In this document: piece after piece, positions 15,342 to 23,957 of the stretch
Numbering within the stretch: the stretch's first letter is position 1
How the letters are laid out: each line of letters begins with the position of its first letter
From: Bryobacterales bacterium
Lineage (GTDB): Bacteria > Acidobacteriota > Terriglobia > Bryobacterales > Bryobacteraceae
DNA length: 47,474 nucleotides
Reading direction: 5' to 3'
NCBI GenBank assembly: GCA_020854055.1
Contig: JADZGD010000016.1
Coordinates: forward strand, 1 to 47,474
Notes under the pieces: generated by a model
What the model saw: only the letters and a program-made list of their open reading frames with translations
Database searches by the model: none
Told to the model about the DNA's origin: nothing
Translations under genes and position numbers: made by a program

Positions 15342-17777
15342 TCAGCTCGCGACCGGGGCCGGCTCGGTCACCTGCAGTTCCCGCTTGTACTTGCACTCGG
15401 CATTGGGGCACTGGGCGACAGGCCCGGCCTTGAGCCACTTTTCCAGCAGATAGTTGCTGCCGCACTGCGGGCAGGTTTCGGCGATCGGTTTGGACCAGGC
15501 CACGAACTCGCAATCCGGATAGCGGTTGCAACCGTAGAAGGTTTTACCACGCTTGGAGCGGCGCTCGATAATATCGCCTTCTCCGCACTGCGGGCATTTG
15601 ACGCCGATGGTCTTCTGCTTCACGTATTTGCAGGCCGGGTAGTTGCTGCACGCGATGAACTCCCCGAAGCGCCCCTGCTTCATCACCAGATGGTTGCCGC
15701 ACTGGGGGCATTTCTCTTCCAGCGGGACATCGGACTGCTTCTGCTCGCCGCCGATGCGTTTGGTGGTTTTGCAATCGGGATAGCCGGAGCAGGCGTAGAA
15801 CTGGCCGAAACGGCCTTTCTTCAGAACCATGGGCCGGCCGCAGTTCTCGCAATACTCCTCGGCGCCCTGCTCGGTGAGGTCGGCGTTATCGACATCGGGC
15901 AGATCGACGTTCAACTCCCGGGTGTTGGTGCACTCGGGGTATCCGGTACAGGCGATGAAACTGCCGTGGCGGCCCCACTTGATGACCATCGGTTTGCCGC
16001 ATTTGTCGCAAACCAGGTCGGTGGGCTTCTCCATGCGCTTGATATTCTCCATCTGCTGCTCGGCGCGCTGGAGATCGGCTTCAAATTTCTGATAAAACTC
16101 GTCCATCGACTGGCGCCAGTCGATCTTGCCATCCTCGATTTCGTCGAGTTCCTCTTCCATTCTGGCGGTGTAGCGGACGTCGAAGATGTCGTCGAAGTTC
16201 TTGACGAGCAGGTCCGTAACGACCATGCCGAGTTCGGTAGGGTTGAACTTACCGCCCTCCTTCTTCACATACTCCCGCTCCTGGATCGTGGACAGGATCG
16301 AGGCGTAGGTGGAGGGTCGGCCGACCCCGGAAGCCTCCAGTTCCTTCACCAGCGTCGCTTCGGTAAAGCGCGGAGGAGGCTCGGTAAAGTGTTGTTCCGG
16401 TTTCACTTCCTTGAACTTTAGGGTTTCACCTTCGGCTACTGCCGGAAGCTTGTGCTTCAGTTCGTCGTCGTCTTCGTCTTTTTGGTCTTTACCCTCCTCA
16501 TACACTTTGAGGAAGCCGTCGAACTTGGGAGTCGAACCAGTCGCCCGGAACAGATATCGGGCGCCGTCCTGGCCGGCAGCGGCGACTTCGATGGTGGTCT
16601 GATCGAACACAGCCGGTGTCATCTGGGAGGCGACAAAGCGCATCCAGATCAAGCGGTAGAGCTTTAACTCGTCTTCCTGCAGATACTTGGCAACCGACTC
16701 GGGTGTCCGGGCGGCGGAGGTGGGACGAATCGCCTCGTGGGCGTCCTGCGCGTCCTTCTTGCTCCGGTAGATGTTGGGCGATTCGGGTAGATACTGCTGG
16801 CCATAGCGTTCGGCGATCACGCCGCGGACTTCCTGGAGGGCTTCCGCCGAGACGCGCGTGGAATCCGTACGCATGTAGGTGATGAGGCCCACCCCGCCTT
16901 CGTCGCCCAGTTCCAAGCCTTCATAGAGCCGCTGGGCGAGGACCATGGTGCGTTTCACGCTGAAGCGGAGTTTGCGCGCCGCCTCCTGCTGCAAAGTGGA
17001 GGTAATGAACGAGGGAACCGGGTTGCGGCGCTTCTCGCGAGTAGCTACCGACTGGACCCGATAAGCGGCGCCGGCGAGGTTCGAGACAATCGAGTCCGAC
17101 GCGGCCTGATTCGGAATCTCGATATTGTCTCCGTTCGCCTTTACCAGGCGTGCGGTGAGTACGGGCGCCTTGCGGGCGTTGAGAACGGCATCGATGGTCC
17201 AATACTCACGCTTTTCGAAGGCCCGGATCTCCCGCTCGCGATCGACGATCAGCCGGAGGGCCACCGTCTGCACTCTTCCGGCGGACAGGCCCCGGCGCAC
17301 TTTGTCCCAAAGCAGCGGCGAGATTTTGTAACCGACCAGGCGGTCGAGCACGCGGCGGGCCTGTTGGGCTTCCACCAGGTGCACATTCACTTCCCGGGGC
17401 GTATCGAAAGCCTTACGGATGGCGGTCTTGGTAATTTCGTTGAACAGAACGCGGACGATTTTCACTCCATCGCGCCGGCCTTCCAGTTCTTCCTTGAGAT
17501 GAAAGCAGATGGCTTCCCCTTCGCGATCCGGATCGGCGGCCAGGTAGACGGAGTCGGCGCCCTTGGCGGCGCTGCGCAACTCCTGAATGAGCTTCTTCTT
17601 GCCCTCGATGATCTCGTAGTGAGGTTCGAAGCCGTGCTCGACGTTGACGGCGAGATCCTTCTTGGGAAGATCCTTGATGTGACCGAGCGACGCTTTGACG
17701 ACAAACTGATTGCCGAGGTACTTACCAATTGTTTTCGCCTTCGCCGGCGATTCGACGATGACGAGAGATTTAGCCAT
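15342..17777 (-). CDS. topA: DNA topoisomerase I
   Basis: An 811-residue type IA topoisomerase that relaxes negatively supercoiled DNA through a 5'-phosphotyrosine link. It starts with the family's MAKSLVIVESPAKAKTI. The TOPRIM acidic triad includes ADPDREGE (81-88), and the catalytic tyrosine is Y301 in GLITYMRTDS. The C-terminus has five topoisomerase zinc-ribbon repeats (CxxC...C...C) between about residues 590 and 800, of which the last is the most divergent. Length and architecture are normal for a full bacterial TopA. The ATG at 17777 is followed upstream by a 127-base gap to dprA, and the two are co-oriented, a common bacterial arrangement. It is a housekeeping gene. Confidence 0.98.
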   Translation of the reverse strand: MAKSLVIVESPAKAKTIGKYLGNQFVVKASLGHIKDLPKKDLAVNVEHGFEPHYEIIEGKKKLIQELRSAAKGADSVYLAADPDREGEAICFHLKEELEGRRDGVKIVRVLFNEITKTAIRKAFDTPREVNVHLVEAQQARRVLDRLVGYKISPLLWDKVRRGLSAGRVQTVALRLIVDREREIRAFEKREYWTIDAVLNARKAPVLTARLVKANGDNIEIPNQAASDSIVSNLAGAAYRVQSVATREKRRNPVPSFITSTLQQEAARKLRFSVKRTMVLAQRLYEGLELGDEGGVGLITYMRTDSTRVSAEALQEVRGVIAERYGQQYLPESPNIYRSKKDAQDAHEAIRPTSAARTPESVAKYLQEDELKLYRLIWMRFVASQMTPAVFDQTTIEVAAAGQDGARYLFRATGSTPKFDGFLKVYEEGKDQKDEDDDELKHKLPAVAEGETLKFKEVKPEQHFTEPPPRFTEATLVKELEASGVGRPSTYASILSTIQEREYVKKEGGKFNPTELGMVVTDLLVKNFDDIFDVRYTARMEEELDEIEDGKIDWRQSMDEFYQKFEADLQRAEQQMENIKRMEKPTDLVCDKCGKPMVIKWGRHGSFIACTGYPECTNTRELNVDLPDVDNADLTEQGAEEYCENCGRPMVLKKGRFGQFYACSGYPDCKTTKRIGGEQKQSDVPLEEKCPQCGNHLVMKQGRFGEFIACSNYPACKYVKQKTIGVKCPQCGEGDIIERRSKRGKTFYGCNRYPDCEFVAWSKPIAETCPQCGSNYLLEKWLKAGPVAQCPNAECKYKRELQVTEPAPVAS

Positions 17778-17904
17778 AATGACTTGTCAGACTTTCGATG
17801 AACACACGGGACAAACCAGAGGATTGAAAATCAATAAGTTGAAGACACACGATAGCCGGCCACAGGTGACCGGAGCCATCTTCAAGCCGACAACATTCAA
17901 CCGA

Positions 17905-19086
17905 CTAGGCTTCTCCCCACACTTTAACAAAGTTTTTACCCGGAAGTTGCTTCACCAGCCCCAACATCTCCAATTCGAAGAGCGCGGCAATCAACTCCGA
18001 CGAGGAATAGTTTTCCAAACGTTCTAGCAGGTCGTCAATGTGTACTGTGGCATCCACTTGAAGTTGGCCGAGGATGGCTTGCGTGATTCCGCGGCTGGTC
18101 TCACCTTGGTTTGATGCTTCAGACTCCATGGAAGATTCTGGCGCCCCGGATTCGACGAGCAGGCGCTGCTTGCCCTGGGCGATCAATTCGCGGCGGACCT
18201 CGGCCGGGAGTTCGACAACCACGTCATTCCAGTCCTGAACGAGTTTAGCGCCTTGCTTGATCAACAGGTTGGGCCCCCAACTCGACTTCGAAGTGATGTT
18301 GCCGGGAACTGCAAATACCTCCCGCTCCTGCTCCATGGCCAGGCGCGCCGTGATCGCCGAGCCGCTGTACTGAGCGCCTTCCACCACGATCACGCCATGC
18401 CCCATGCCGCTCACGATGCGGTTACGGATGGGGAAATTCTGCGGATAAGCCGGGGAACCCATGGGGAACTCGCTGACAAGGCAACCTTTAGAGGCGATCT
18501 CCTCGTACAGGCGGCGATTCTCGACCGGGTACAGGGTGTCGACGCCGCAGCCAAATACGGCGATCGTGTTCCCGCCGGCATCGAGCGTACTCCTGTGGGC
18601 GGCGGTGTCGATGCCGCGGGCCATGCCACTGGTGACGGTGAGTCCGGCCCGGGCCAGATCGGCCGAAAGACGCTGGGCCACGGCGACGCCATAGGCGGTG
18701 GGCCGGCGCGTTCCGACGATGGCGACCATGTGAGATTGCAGCAGTTCGATGCGGCCGAGAACGAACAGCACGATCGGTGGATCGAAGATTTCACGAAGCC
18801 GCCGCGGGTAGCGCGGATCGCTGATCGGTATCAGCGTGGCGCCGGAACTTTTCAGCATCTGGTGTTGCAGCGCGGCGTCCTCGAAGGCGCATCCACTTGA
18901 GATGCTTCGCGCGATCGCGCCGGGTAGCCCCGCCTGTTCCAGCTCCGAGGTGGAACGCCCGAAGATGGCGGTGGGCGACTTAAAGTATTCGAGAAGTTGG
19001 GCGGCCTTGCGGGTCCCGAGCCCGGACACCATGCGCAGGGCGAGCCAATGCAATTCGTCTGTATCGGTGAGGGTGCAGGGCGGCAT
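17905..19086 (-). CDS. dprA: DNA-processing protein DprA (Smf)
   Basis: A 393-residue DprA that loads RecA onto incoming single-stranded DNA during natural transformation. An N-terminal helix-hairpin-helix/SAM-like part (MVSGLGTRKAAQLLEYF, near 18-34) precedes the Rossmann-like core, with VAIVGTRRPTAYG near 120-132 and SGMARGIDTAAH near 154-165. A DprA-type winged helix follows at about 325-393. The length matches three-domain homologs. The start is the ATG at 19086. It lies upstream of topA on the same strand. The family is conserved even in species not known to be competent, so this gene alone does not prove competence. Confidence 0.96.
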   Translation of the reverse strand: MPPCTLTDTDELHWLALRMVSGLGTRKAAQLLEYFKSPTAIFGRSTSELEQAGLPGAIARSISSGCAFEDAALQHQMLKSSGATLIPISDPRYPRRLREIFDPPIVLFVLGRIELLQSHMVAIVGTRRPTAYGVAVAQRLSADLARAGLTVTSGMARGIDTAAHRSTLDAGGNTIAVFGCGVDTLYPVENRRLYEEIASKGCLVSEFPMGSPAYPQNFPIRNRIVSGMGHGVIVVEGAQYSGSAITARLAMEQEREVFAVPGNITSKSSWGPNLLIKQGAKLVQDWNDVVVELPAEVRRELIAQGKQRLLVESGAPESSMESEASNQGETSRGITQAILGQLQVDATVHIDDLLERLENYSSSELIAALFELEMLGLVKQLPGKNFVKVWGEA

Positions 19087-19218
19087 TGTCTAGTCGGTGG
19101 TAGCGGTGAGGCGCCGATTCTCTCTATCTTTTTGCGGTGAACCTGGCAAAAGCAGCCCGTGGCAAGCCCCTCAACCTCTTCGTGTTAGCCTGGAAGAACC
19201 AATCCCCGGTTGTGTGCG

Positions 19219-19479
19219 ATGAAACGCGAACCCGAATTTTTCTCCAGCCAGGAACTCTCTCTGCTTTACATTGCCAAGCGTTTGAAAGAGGCACTGGCAC
19301 TGGAACAGTACCTTACCGATCGTGAGATCGACTACCTGGTGGAGCCGGACCATTACTCGGGTGGAATCATCTTTCGCAGTACACGGGTGGGCGCATTCTT
19401 CTACGTCACGCCGGAAACGCTCGATGCAACGCGGCGCATTCTGCGCGAGAAAGGCTACAAGCCCTACTCGCCCGATTGA
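19219..19479 (+). CDS. Small conserved-looking protein, DUF2007-like
   Basis: An 86-residue soluble protein beginning MKREPEFFSS. It has an alpha/beta pattern: a helix containing LYIAKRLKEALALEQYL, a strand, then a helix before YKPYSPD at the end. This resembles the small DUF2007/ferredoxin-like 'signal-transducing' proteins that take a residue range such as LxxxLxxxxIxYxVEPDxY; the match is by eye. The ATG at 19219 is chosen over the TTG at 19210. Its last 16 bases overlap the end of galT on the other strand, so the two transcripts are antisense at their 3' ends. Function unknown. Confidence 0.65.
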   Translation: MKREPEFFSSQELSLLYIAKRLKEALALEQYLTDREIDYLVEPDHYSGGIIFRSTRVGAFFYVTPETLDATRRILREKGYKPYSPD

Positions 19480-20453
19480 GGCAGGCAGACGAGGGGTTCC
19501 GTCCGGCGGAACTCGGCGGCGCGTTCTTCGGCGATGGTGTCGTTGAGAAAGGTCCCTGCTCCGCTTTCCACGCCGGCTAGATACTTCAGTTTCGCCGGGC
19601 CGCGCTGGATGGGGTCAAACTCAACGTGAAAGTGGCAATAGGGATGGCTGCCGGTAACGGGACTCTGGCGCAACAGCATCATCAACGGCATGGCGAAGCC
19701 GAAGAAGTTGTCATACTTGCGGCGAACCACGCTGAGCATTTCGGCCAGTCCCGATTGCTCGGCGGCCGTCATCTCGGTTAACGAGCCAAGGTGGCGGCGG
19801 GCGTAAATGTGTATCTCCTGGGGAAAGCGGGCGAAGTACGGAATGAAGGCGGCGAACCATCGGTTCGCGGCCACCATGCGGACGCCGGCGCGTTCCTCTT
19901 CGGCCAGGATGCGGCAGTAAAGACAGCCGCCGGTCTCACCGAAGTGCTGGCGGGCCGAATCCAACTGGCGTTCGATGAGGGGCGGAATGAACGGGAAGGC
20001 ATAGATCTGCCCATGGGGATGGGGCATGGTGACTCCGATCGCCTCACCTGTATTTTCAAAGATGAAAACGTACCGGACGCCGGAAACGGCCCGCAACTCA
20101 TCCAACCGGCGAGTCCAAAGTCGGACAATTTTCTCCCAGTGGCTCACCGGCAGACGGGAAGGCAACAGCAGGTGATCCGGGCTGTAGAGCACCACGTCGC
20201 AGGCGCCGCGAGCCGCCGTATGGCGATAGAACGGGGAACCGTCAGCCGGGACTCCCTCTTCTGCAAATTCGCCGGCGGCCGTCGAAAAGGCCGGAAAGTC
20301 ATTGGGATAGAGGCAGACCTCGTAGCCGCCCGGCACCAGGCCGGATCCCGGGCAGAAAGGGCAGCCGGCGGCGGGCATCTGCGGGCGGTCCTGACGGTGA
20401 GCAGCGACGGCAACCCATTGCCGTAGTAACGGGTGCCAGCGAAGTTCTCCCAT
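19464..20453 (-). CDS. galT: Galactose-1-phosphate uridylyltransferase
   Basis: A 329-residue HIT-superfamily enzyme of the Leloir pathway, exchanging UMP between UDP-glucose and galactose-1-phosphate. The active-site HPHGQ is at 145-149 (H147 nucleophile), preceded by the FENTGEAIG block. Zinc ligands C31 and C34 (CPFC) and the later HFHVEF segment match GalT. The length is typical of shorter bacterial GalT proteins. Its start (ATG at 20453) is 15 bases after the stop of the large NHL protein, so they may be co-transcribed. No galK, galE or galM is seen in the window. Confidence 0.93.
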   Translation of the reverse strand: MGELRWHPLLRQWVAVAAHRQDRPQMPAAGCPFCPGSGLVPGGYEVCLYPNDFPAFSTAAGEFAEEGVPADGSPFYRHTAARGACDVVLYSPDHLLLPSRLPVSHWEKIVRLWTRRLDELRAVSGVRYVFIFENTGEAIGVTMPHPHGQIYAFPFIPPLIERQLDSARQHFGETGGCLYCRILAEEERAGVRMVAANRWFAAFIPYFARFPQEIHIYARRHLGSLTEMTAAEQSGLAEMLSVVRRKYDNFFGFAMPLMMLLRQSPVTGSHPYCHFHVEFDPIQRGPAKLKYLAGVESGAGTFLNDTIAEERAAEFRRTEPLVCLPQSGE

Positions 20454-20468
20454 TGTCTGCCGGCGTGT

Positions 20469-23225
20469 CTACGGGGCCGGGTTCGGGTTGACCACCGGGA
20501 ACGTGACGATGTTGCTGACGTAGATGTCCTGGGCGATGGTCAACTGCGTGCTGGGATTGGTCGGAATATCGGAGTTCAACTCCAGTTGCACCTGAAACAG
20601 GTAAGTTCCCGGCTGCATGCCCGCCGCGATGACGTTAGCGGTCTTACCGCCTGCCATCGATGAGACATCGGCGTTGGGCTGGTTGTAGACCGGGCCGTCA
20701 TACTCATAGCCGGAGCGCTGCGCCTGCCGGGCATCGTCGGGGGTGACCAGGCCAAGACCGGTGGCATAGATCAGGATGGTTTCACCGGGCCGGGCAGGGC
20801 TGGCGGCGGTAACCGGCGCCCCAGCCTGACTGGCGCAGCAGGTCACCCCGTTGAAGGTGCCGACGGCCGCGCCGCCAGTTTCCGGCGAACTGGCCGAGAT
20901 GAGAATGTTGTCGTAGTCCGGTCCGGGAATCTTCGCCACCAGGCGCACACGATTGAACACGCCGCCGCGGGAGGCGACAAACGGAACATCGGGATCGGCG
21001 TTGATGAGCGCGATCAATGCATCGCGGACACTGGCCTTCGTGTCGCCGTCGACGACGGTATAGCTATAGCTGTGATCGCCAATCGTGACGTTGATGATAT
21101 CACCCGGAAGCGGCGCGCCTTCCACATATACGGTGCCGGTGGAAAAACTGCTGCCGTGCAGCACCAGACCCGGTTTCGGTTCGTTACCGGTATAGTCCGG
21201 CTGGGTGAAGATACCGGGGTTTTGCGGCACGATGGGCACGCCGGTAGCAGTCGAAACGCGCAGGGTTCCATCGGTGAATCGGGAGCGGACGAAAGCCGTG
21301 GAACTGGTTGCATCGGAGACTTCGTAGGGAATCTGCGCGTTGATCATTTCCGGCGAGACACTAAGCAATCCGGCCTGAATACCGTCGAAAAAGACCTCGA
21401 CGCCGCCGAGTTCGGTAGGCAGCGGGTTGGCGCTGCCGGGCGATTGCAGGGTCTGATCCGTCAGATTGTCGCCGAGCAGGCTGACGATGGTGCCGGGCGC
21501 GATTTTGGCCGCATCTCCGCCGCCCGCCAGAGTAGCGCCCGATGCGGTCAGCGTAATTTGCGCCGATGTCGAGGTGGCTGTCCCCAGCGATACGGAGTTT
21601 CCGCCTTCGCCCGAGTTACGCGCCGTCAACTGGACGCCGCCGATGACATGATTGGCGTAGGCGAAGGCGTTCGGGTCGCCATCGCCGGCATTGATCAGAC
21701 TGACGAAGTGGTCGATGACGGTATCGAGCGTGTCACCCGACACCACGGTATATACATAATCCTTGCCGCCGATGGTGATGGTCAACTTGTCCTTGGGGTT
21801 AATGGTACCGGTAATGCCGACACCGCCGACGGCGTAGATCTCCGGACTGGCCGCATTGCGGATCGCCGTGTAACCGAGCAGGATGTCCCCCGGAGTGAAT
21901 ACCAGCACGCGCCGGTTGTAAGGATCGCTGACAAACAGGTTCGTGCCATCCCAGGCCAGGGAACTCGGCGTGCGGACCGAGTCGGTGCTCGAACGGTAGA
22001 GCGGGTTGGCCGCGTCCGAATTCTGGTTGATCTCGAAGTTGGGCTGCCCGAGAACGATGTCGGCGGCCGCCGCGTTCGCCTGCGGGATGGAATTGAAGAT
22101 CAGGACGCGGTCGTTACCGCCGTCGGCAACAAACAGGCGGGTGCCATCGGAGAGGGCGTAGCGCGGGAAGTTCAGCGTGGTGGCGCAGAGGCTCGGGTAG
22201 GTAGGGTTTCCGTCGCTGTCCGTGCCATTGGACGGGCACAAGCCGGTGGGATCATCCACCTTGCCATCGCCATTCGAATCGTCGAGCACATAGTTGGCGA
22301 AGGCGTGGGTCATATCGGGCTGGCCGATCTCGAAATCGGCCGGCGGATTATTGCTGGTGGGGATGTTCTTCCAGATGAGAACCCGGTTGTGCCCCAGATC
22401 GGCAACGAACATGCGGCCCATCGGATCGGTGGTCACCGAGACGGGATTGAGCAGGTTGCTGGCATCAGTCTCGAGATTAGTCTTGGTCAGATCCGGCTCG
22501 ACATGAGCGGTGAAGTTCTGCTGCCCAACCACAATGTCGGCTGCCTGGCCGTTCTGGCTGATGGACCGCGTCCAGATCAGGACACGGTGATTCTGCGTGT
22601 CGGCGACAAACAGCCTGCCGTTATCGATCCACACGCCCTGGGGTCCACGCAGCGAGGTGGCATTGGGAGTGGAGGTGCCCGATCCGACGACACGGTTTGA
22701 CGTGAAGTTGGGTTGGCCGAGTACATAATCGGCCGGAGCGCCGTTGGAAGAAGGAATGTTTTTCCAGATCAGAATCCGGTTGTTATCGGTGTCGGCAACG
22801 GCCAGCATTGTGCCATCCGTGGCGACGGCGGTGGGCTGGCGCAGGCTCGATTGGGTGGGAGCAATGAAGTTGGTGGTGGAAAAATCCGGCTGCCCCAGGA
22901 CAATGCTCGCGTCGCCGACACAGATGGGGCAGCGCGTTCCCTGGGCCGGGGGATCGGACGGCTGTGGAAGCCAGTTGCCGGCCGGGGGGTAGATCAGCAC
23001 ACGGTTGTTGTTTGGAAACGCGCCGACGCGATTGTCATCGGCAAGCACAAACGTTCCACCGCCAATGGCGATGCCGCTGGGAGCGCCCACCTGGCTTGAC
23101 GATGCTCCATCCTGCTGCGCGGTCGGATTCGGCTGCCCGATGATGAGACGCGCAGCCTGGCCGGTAGTAAAGTCCGCGGACCAACCGAGCGCCGCGGCAA
23201 AAAATAAGATTGCAAAAGACTTCAT
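20469..23225 (-). CDS. Secreted NHL-propeller protein with TIGR03437-type C-terminus
   Basis: A 918-residue secreted protein. The signal peptide is residues 1-17. About six NHL-like repeats (20-460) carry the recurring phrase NRVLIWKNIP...ADxVLGQPNF. Residues 475-560 and 705-790 are two copies of a domain with a GxxYxYTVVxGDT core. From about 573 the protein shows the Solibacter C-terminal family pattern (PGTIVSLLGDNL, PLPTELGGVEV, MINAQIPYEV), interrupted by the second repeat copy and resuming at PARPGETILIYATGLG (about 807). It is probably exported, and surface-attached or shed; the ligand is unknown. I use the ATG at 23225, which starts the signal peptide. This family is a marker for the acidobacterial origin of the window. 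Confidence 0.88.
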   Translation of the reverse strand: MKSFAILFFAAALGWSADFTTGQAARLIIGQPNPTAQQDGASSSQVGAPSGIAIGGGTFVLADDNRVGAFPNNNRVLIYPPAGNWLPQPSDPPAQGTRCPICVGDASIVLGQPDFSTTNFIAPTQSSLRQPTAVATDGTMLAVADTDNNRILIWKNIPSSNGAPADYVLGQPNFTSNRVVGSGTSTPNATSLRGPQGVWIDNGRLFVADTQNHRVLIWTRSISQNGQAADIVVGQQNFTAHVEPDLTKTNLETDASNLLNPVSVTTDPMGRMFVADLGHNRVLIWKNIPTSNNPPADFEIGQPDMTHAFANYVLDDSNGDGKVDDPTGLCPSNGTDSDGNPTYPSLCATTLNFPRYALSDGTRLFVADGGNDRVLIFNSIPQANAAAADIVLGQPNFEINQNSDAANPLYRSSTDSVRTPSSLAWDGTNLFVSDPYNRRVLVFTPGDILLGYTAIRNAASPEIYAVGGVGITGTINPKDKLTITIGGKDYVYTVVSGDTLDTVIDHFVSLINAGDGDPNAFAYANHVIGGVQLTARNSGEGGNSVSLGTATSTSAQITLTASGATLAGGGDAAKIAPGTIVSLLGDNLTDQTLQSPGSANPLPTELGGVEVFFDGIQAGLLSVSPEMINAQIPYEVSDATSSTAFVRSRFTDGTLRVSTATGVPIVPQNPGIFTQPDYTGNEPKPGLVLHGSSFSTGTVYVEGAPLPGDIINVTIGDHSYSYTVVDGDTKASVRDALIALINADPDVPFVASRGGVFNRVRLVAKIPGPDYDNILISASSPETGGAAVGTFNGVTCCASQAGAPVTAASPARPGETILIYATGLGLVTPDDARQAQRSGYEYDGPVYNQPNADVSSMAGGKTANVIAAGMQPGTYLFQVQLELNSDIPTNPSTQLTIAQDIYVSNIVTFPVVNPNPAP

Positions 23226-23305
23226 GATGAATCGAGGTGTTTGCCGAAGCAACATTATACCAATCAAAAGATACGCCGCCGGGGGACGCGGGGTTGCATC
23301 CTGAG

Positions 23306-23926
23306 TCAATGAATTTCGAGAATGTGGCCCCAGATAATCTGATACGCCTCAACCTCGCCATCGAGGTTTGTTCCAGCACGCACAAAGACGCGGGTATTCA
23401 CCCTCAGGCTGGCCGGCACGGCCCTCGCGCCGTCGTGCAAAAAACGCGTGCCGCCACCCCAAAGTATAGCCTGCTCGGCGCCTCCACGCAGCCGCAGAAC
23501 CAGATGCTCCGGCGTAACCCGCCGCACTACACCGGTGTAGGTGAGGTTGCCGCGCGGGACCAGATCCTCGGTCGGATTGGTCCAGCGGGGCAGTGGCGTT
23601 CGCCGGATGGCGGGGGATGGCGCGGTTCCCAACCGGCGGAGCGCCCGCGCGTAGCATTGTCCGGCCACGGATGGCGGGCCGGTTTCCAGTTCCAGGGTGG
23701 TTCCCCGCGCCAGAGCAACCGGCCCGGTGTATTCGCCGAGGTTTTCGAAGCGGGTCTTCGAATCGTAGCCGCAACGAAAGACGTTGCCCTCGGGGGCGCG
23801 CAGAACCAATTCCCCGGCGCGGGCATCACCCTCGAGATAGAGAAACGTCGCGCGCACGGCACTGGCCCCGGGAACGCTTTGGCCGGCGGCCAGCAGGCCG
23901 AAAAAGGCGGCATAGAGACAGCGCAT
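23306..23926 (-). CDS. Secreted DUF5666-like protein of unknown function
   Basis: A 206-residue protein with an N-terminal signal peptide (MRCLYAAFFGLLAAG). It shows at least two beta-rich segments, each with a strand, a glycine/charged turn and a VFVRAGTNLDGEVEA-type end that looks like DUF5666 domains. The ATG at 23926 is 31 bases after the peptidase stop. Longer readings into the peptidase gene are not credible. It lies between the M3 peptidase and the NHL protein on the same strand, so it is part of that run. I do not know its function; small periplasmic beta-barrel binding proteins are the nearest general class. Confidence 0.7.
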   Translation of the reverse strand: MRCLYAAFFGLLAAGQSVPGASAVRATFLYLEGDARAGELVLRAPEGNVFRCGYDSKTRFENLGEYTGPVALARGTTLELETGPPSVAGQCYARALRRLGTAPSPAIRRTPLPRWTNPTEDLVPRGNLTYTGVVRRVTPEHLVLRLRGGAEQAILWGGGTRFLHDGARAVPASLRVNTRVFVRAGTNLDGEVEAYQIIWGHILEIH

Positions 23927-23957
23927 CGGTCTTAGCCCTTCCGGACCGGGAACGGCT

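Noticed and set aside
21072..22700. 542-codon open frame on the plus strand
   Set aside because: It lies opposite the NHL protein, has repetitive composition mirroring the repeats, and shows no domain or start signal.
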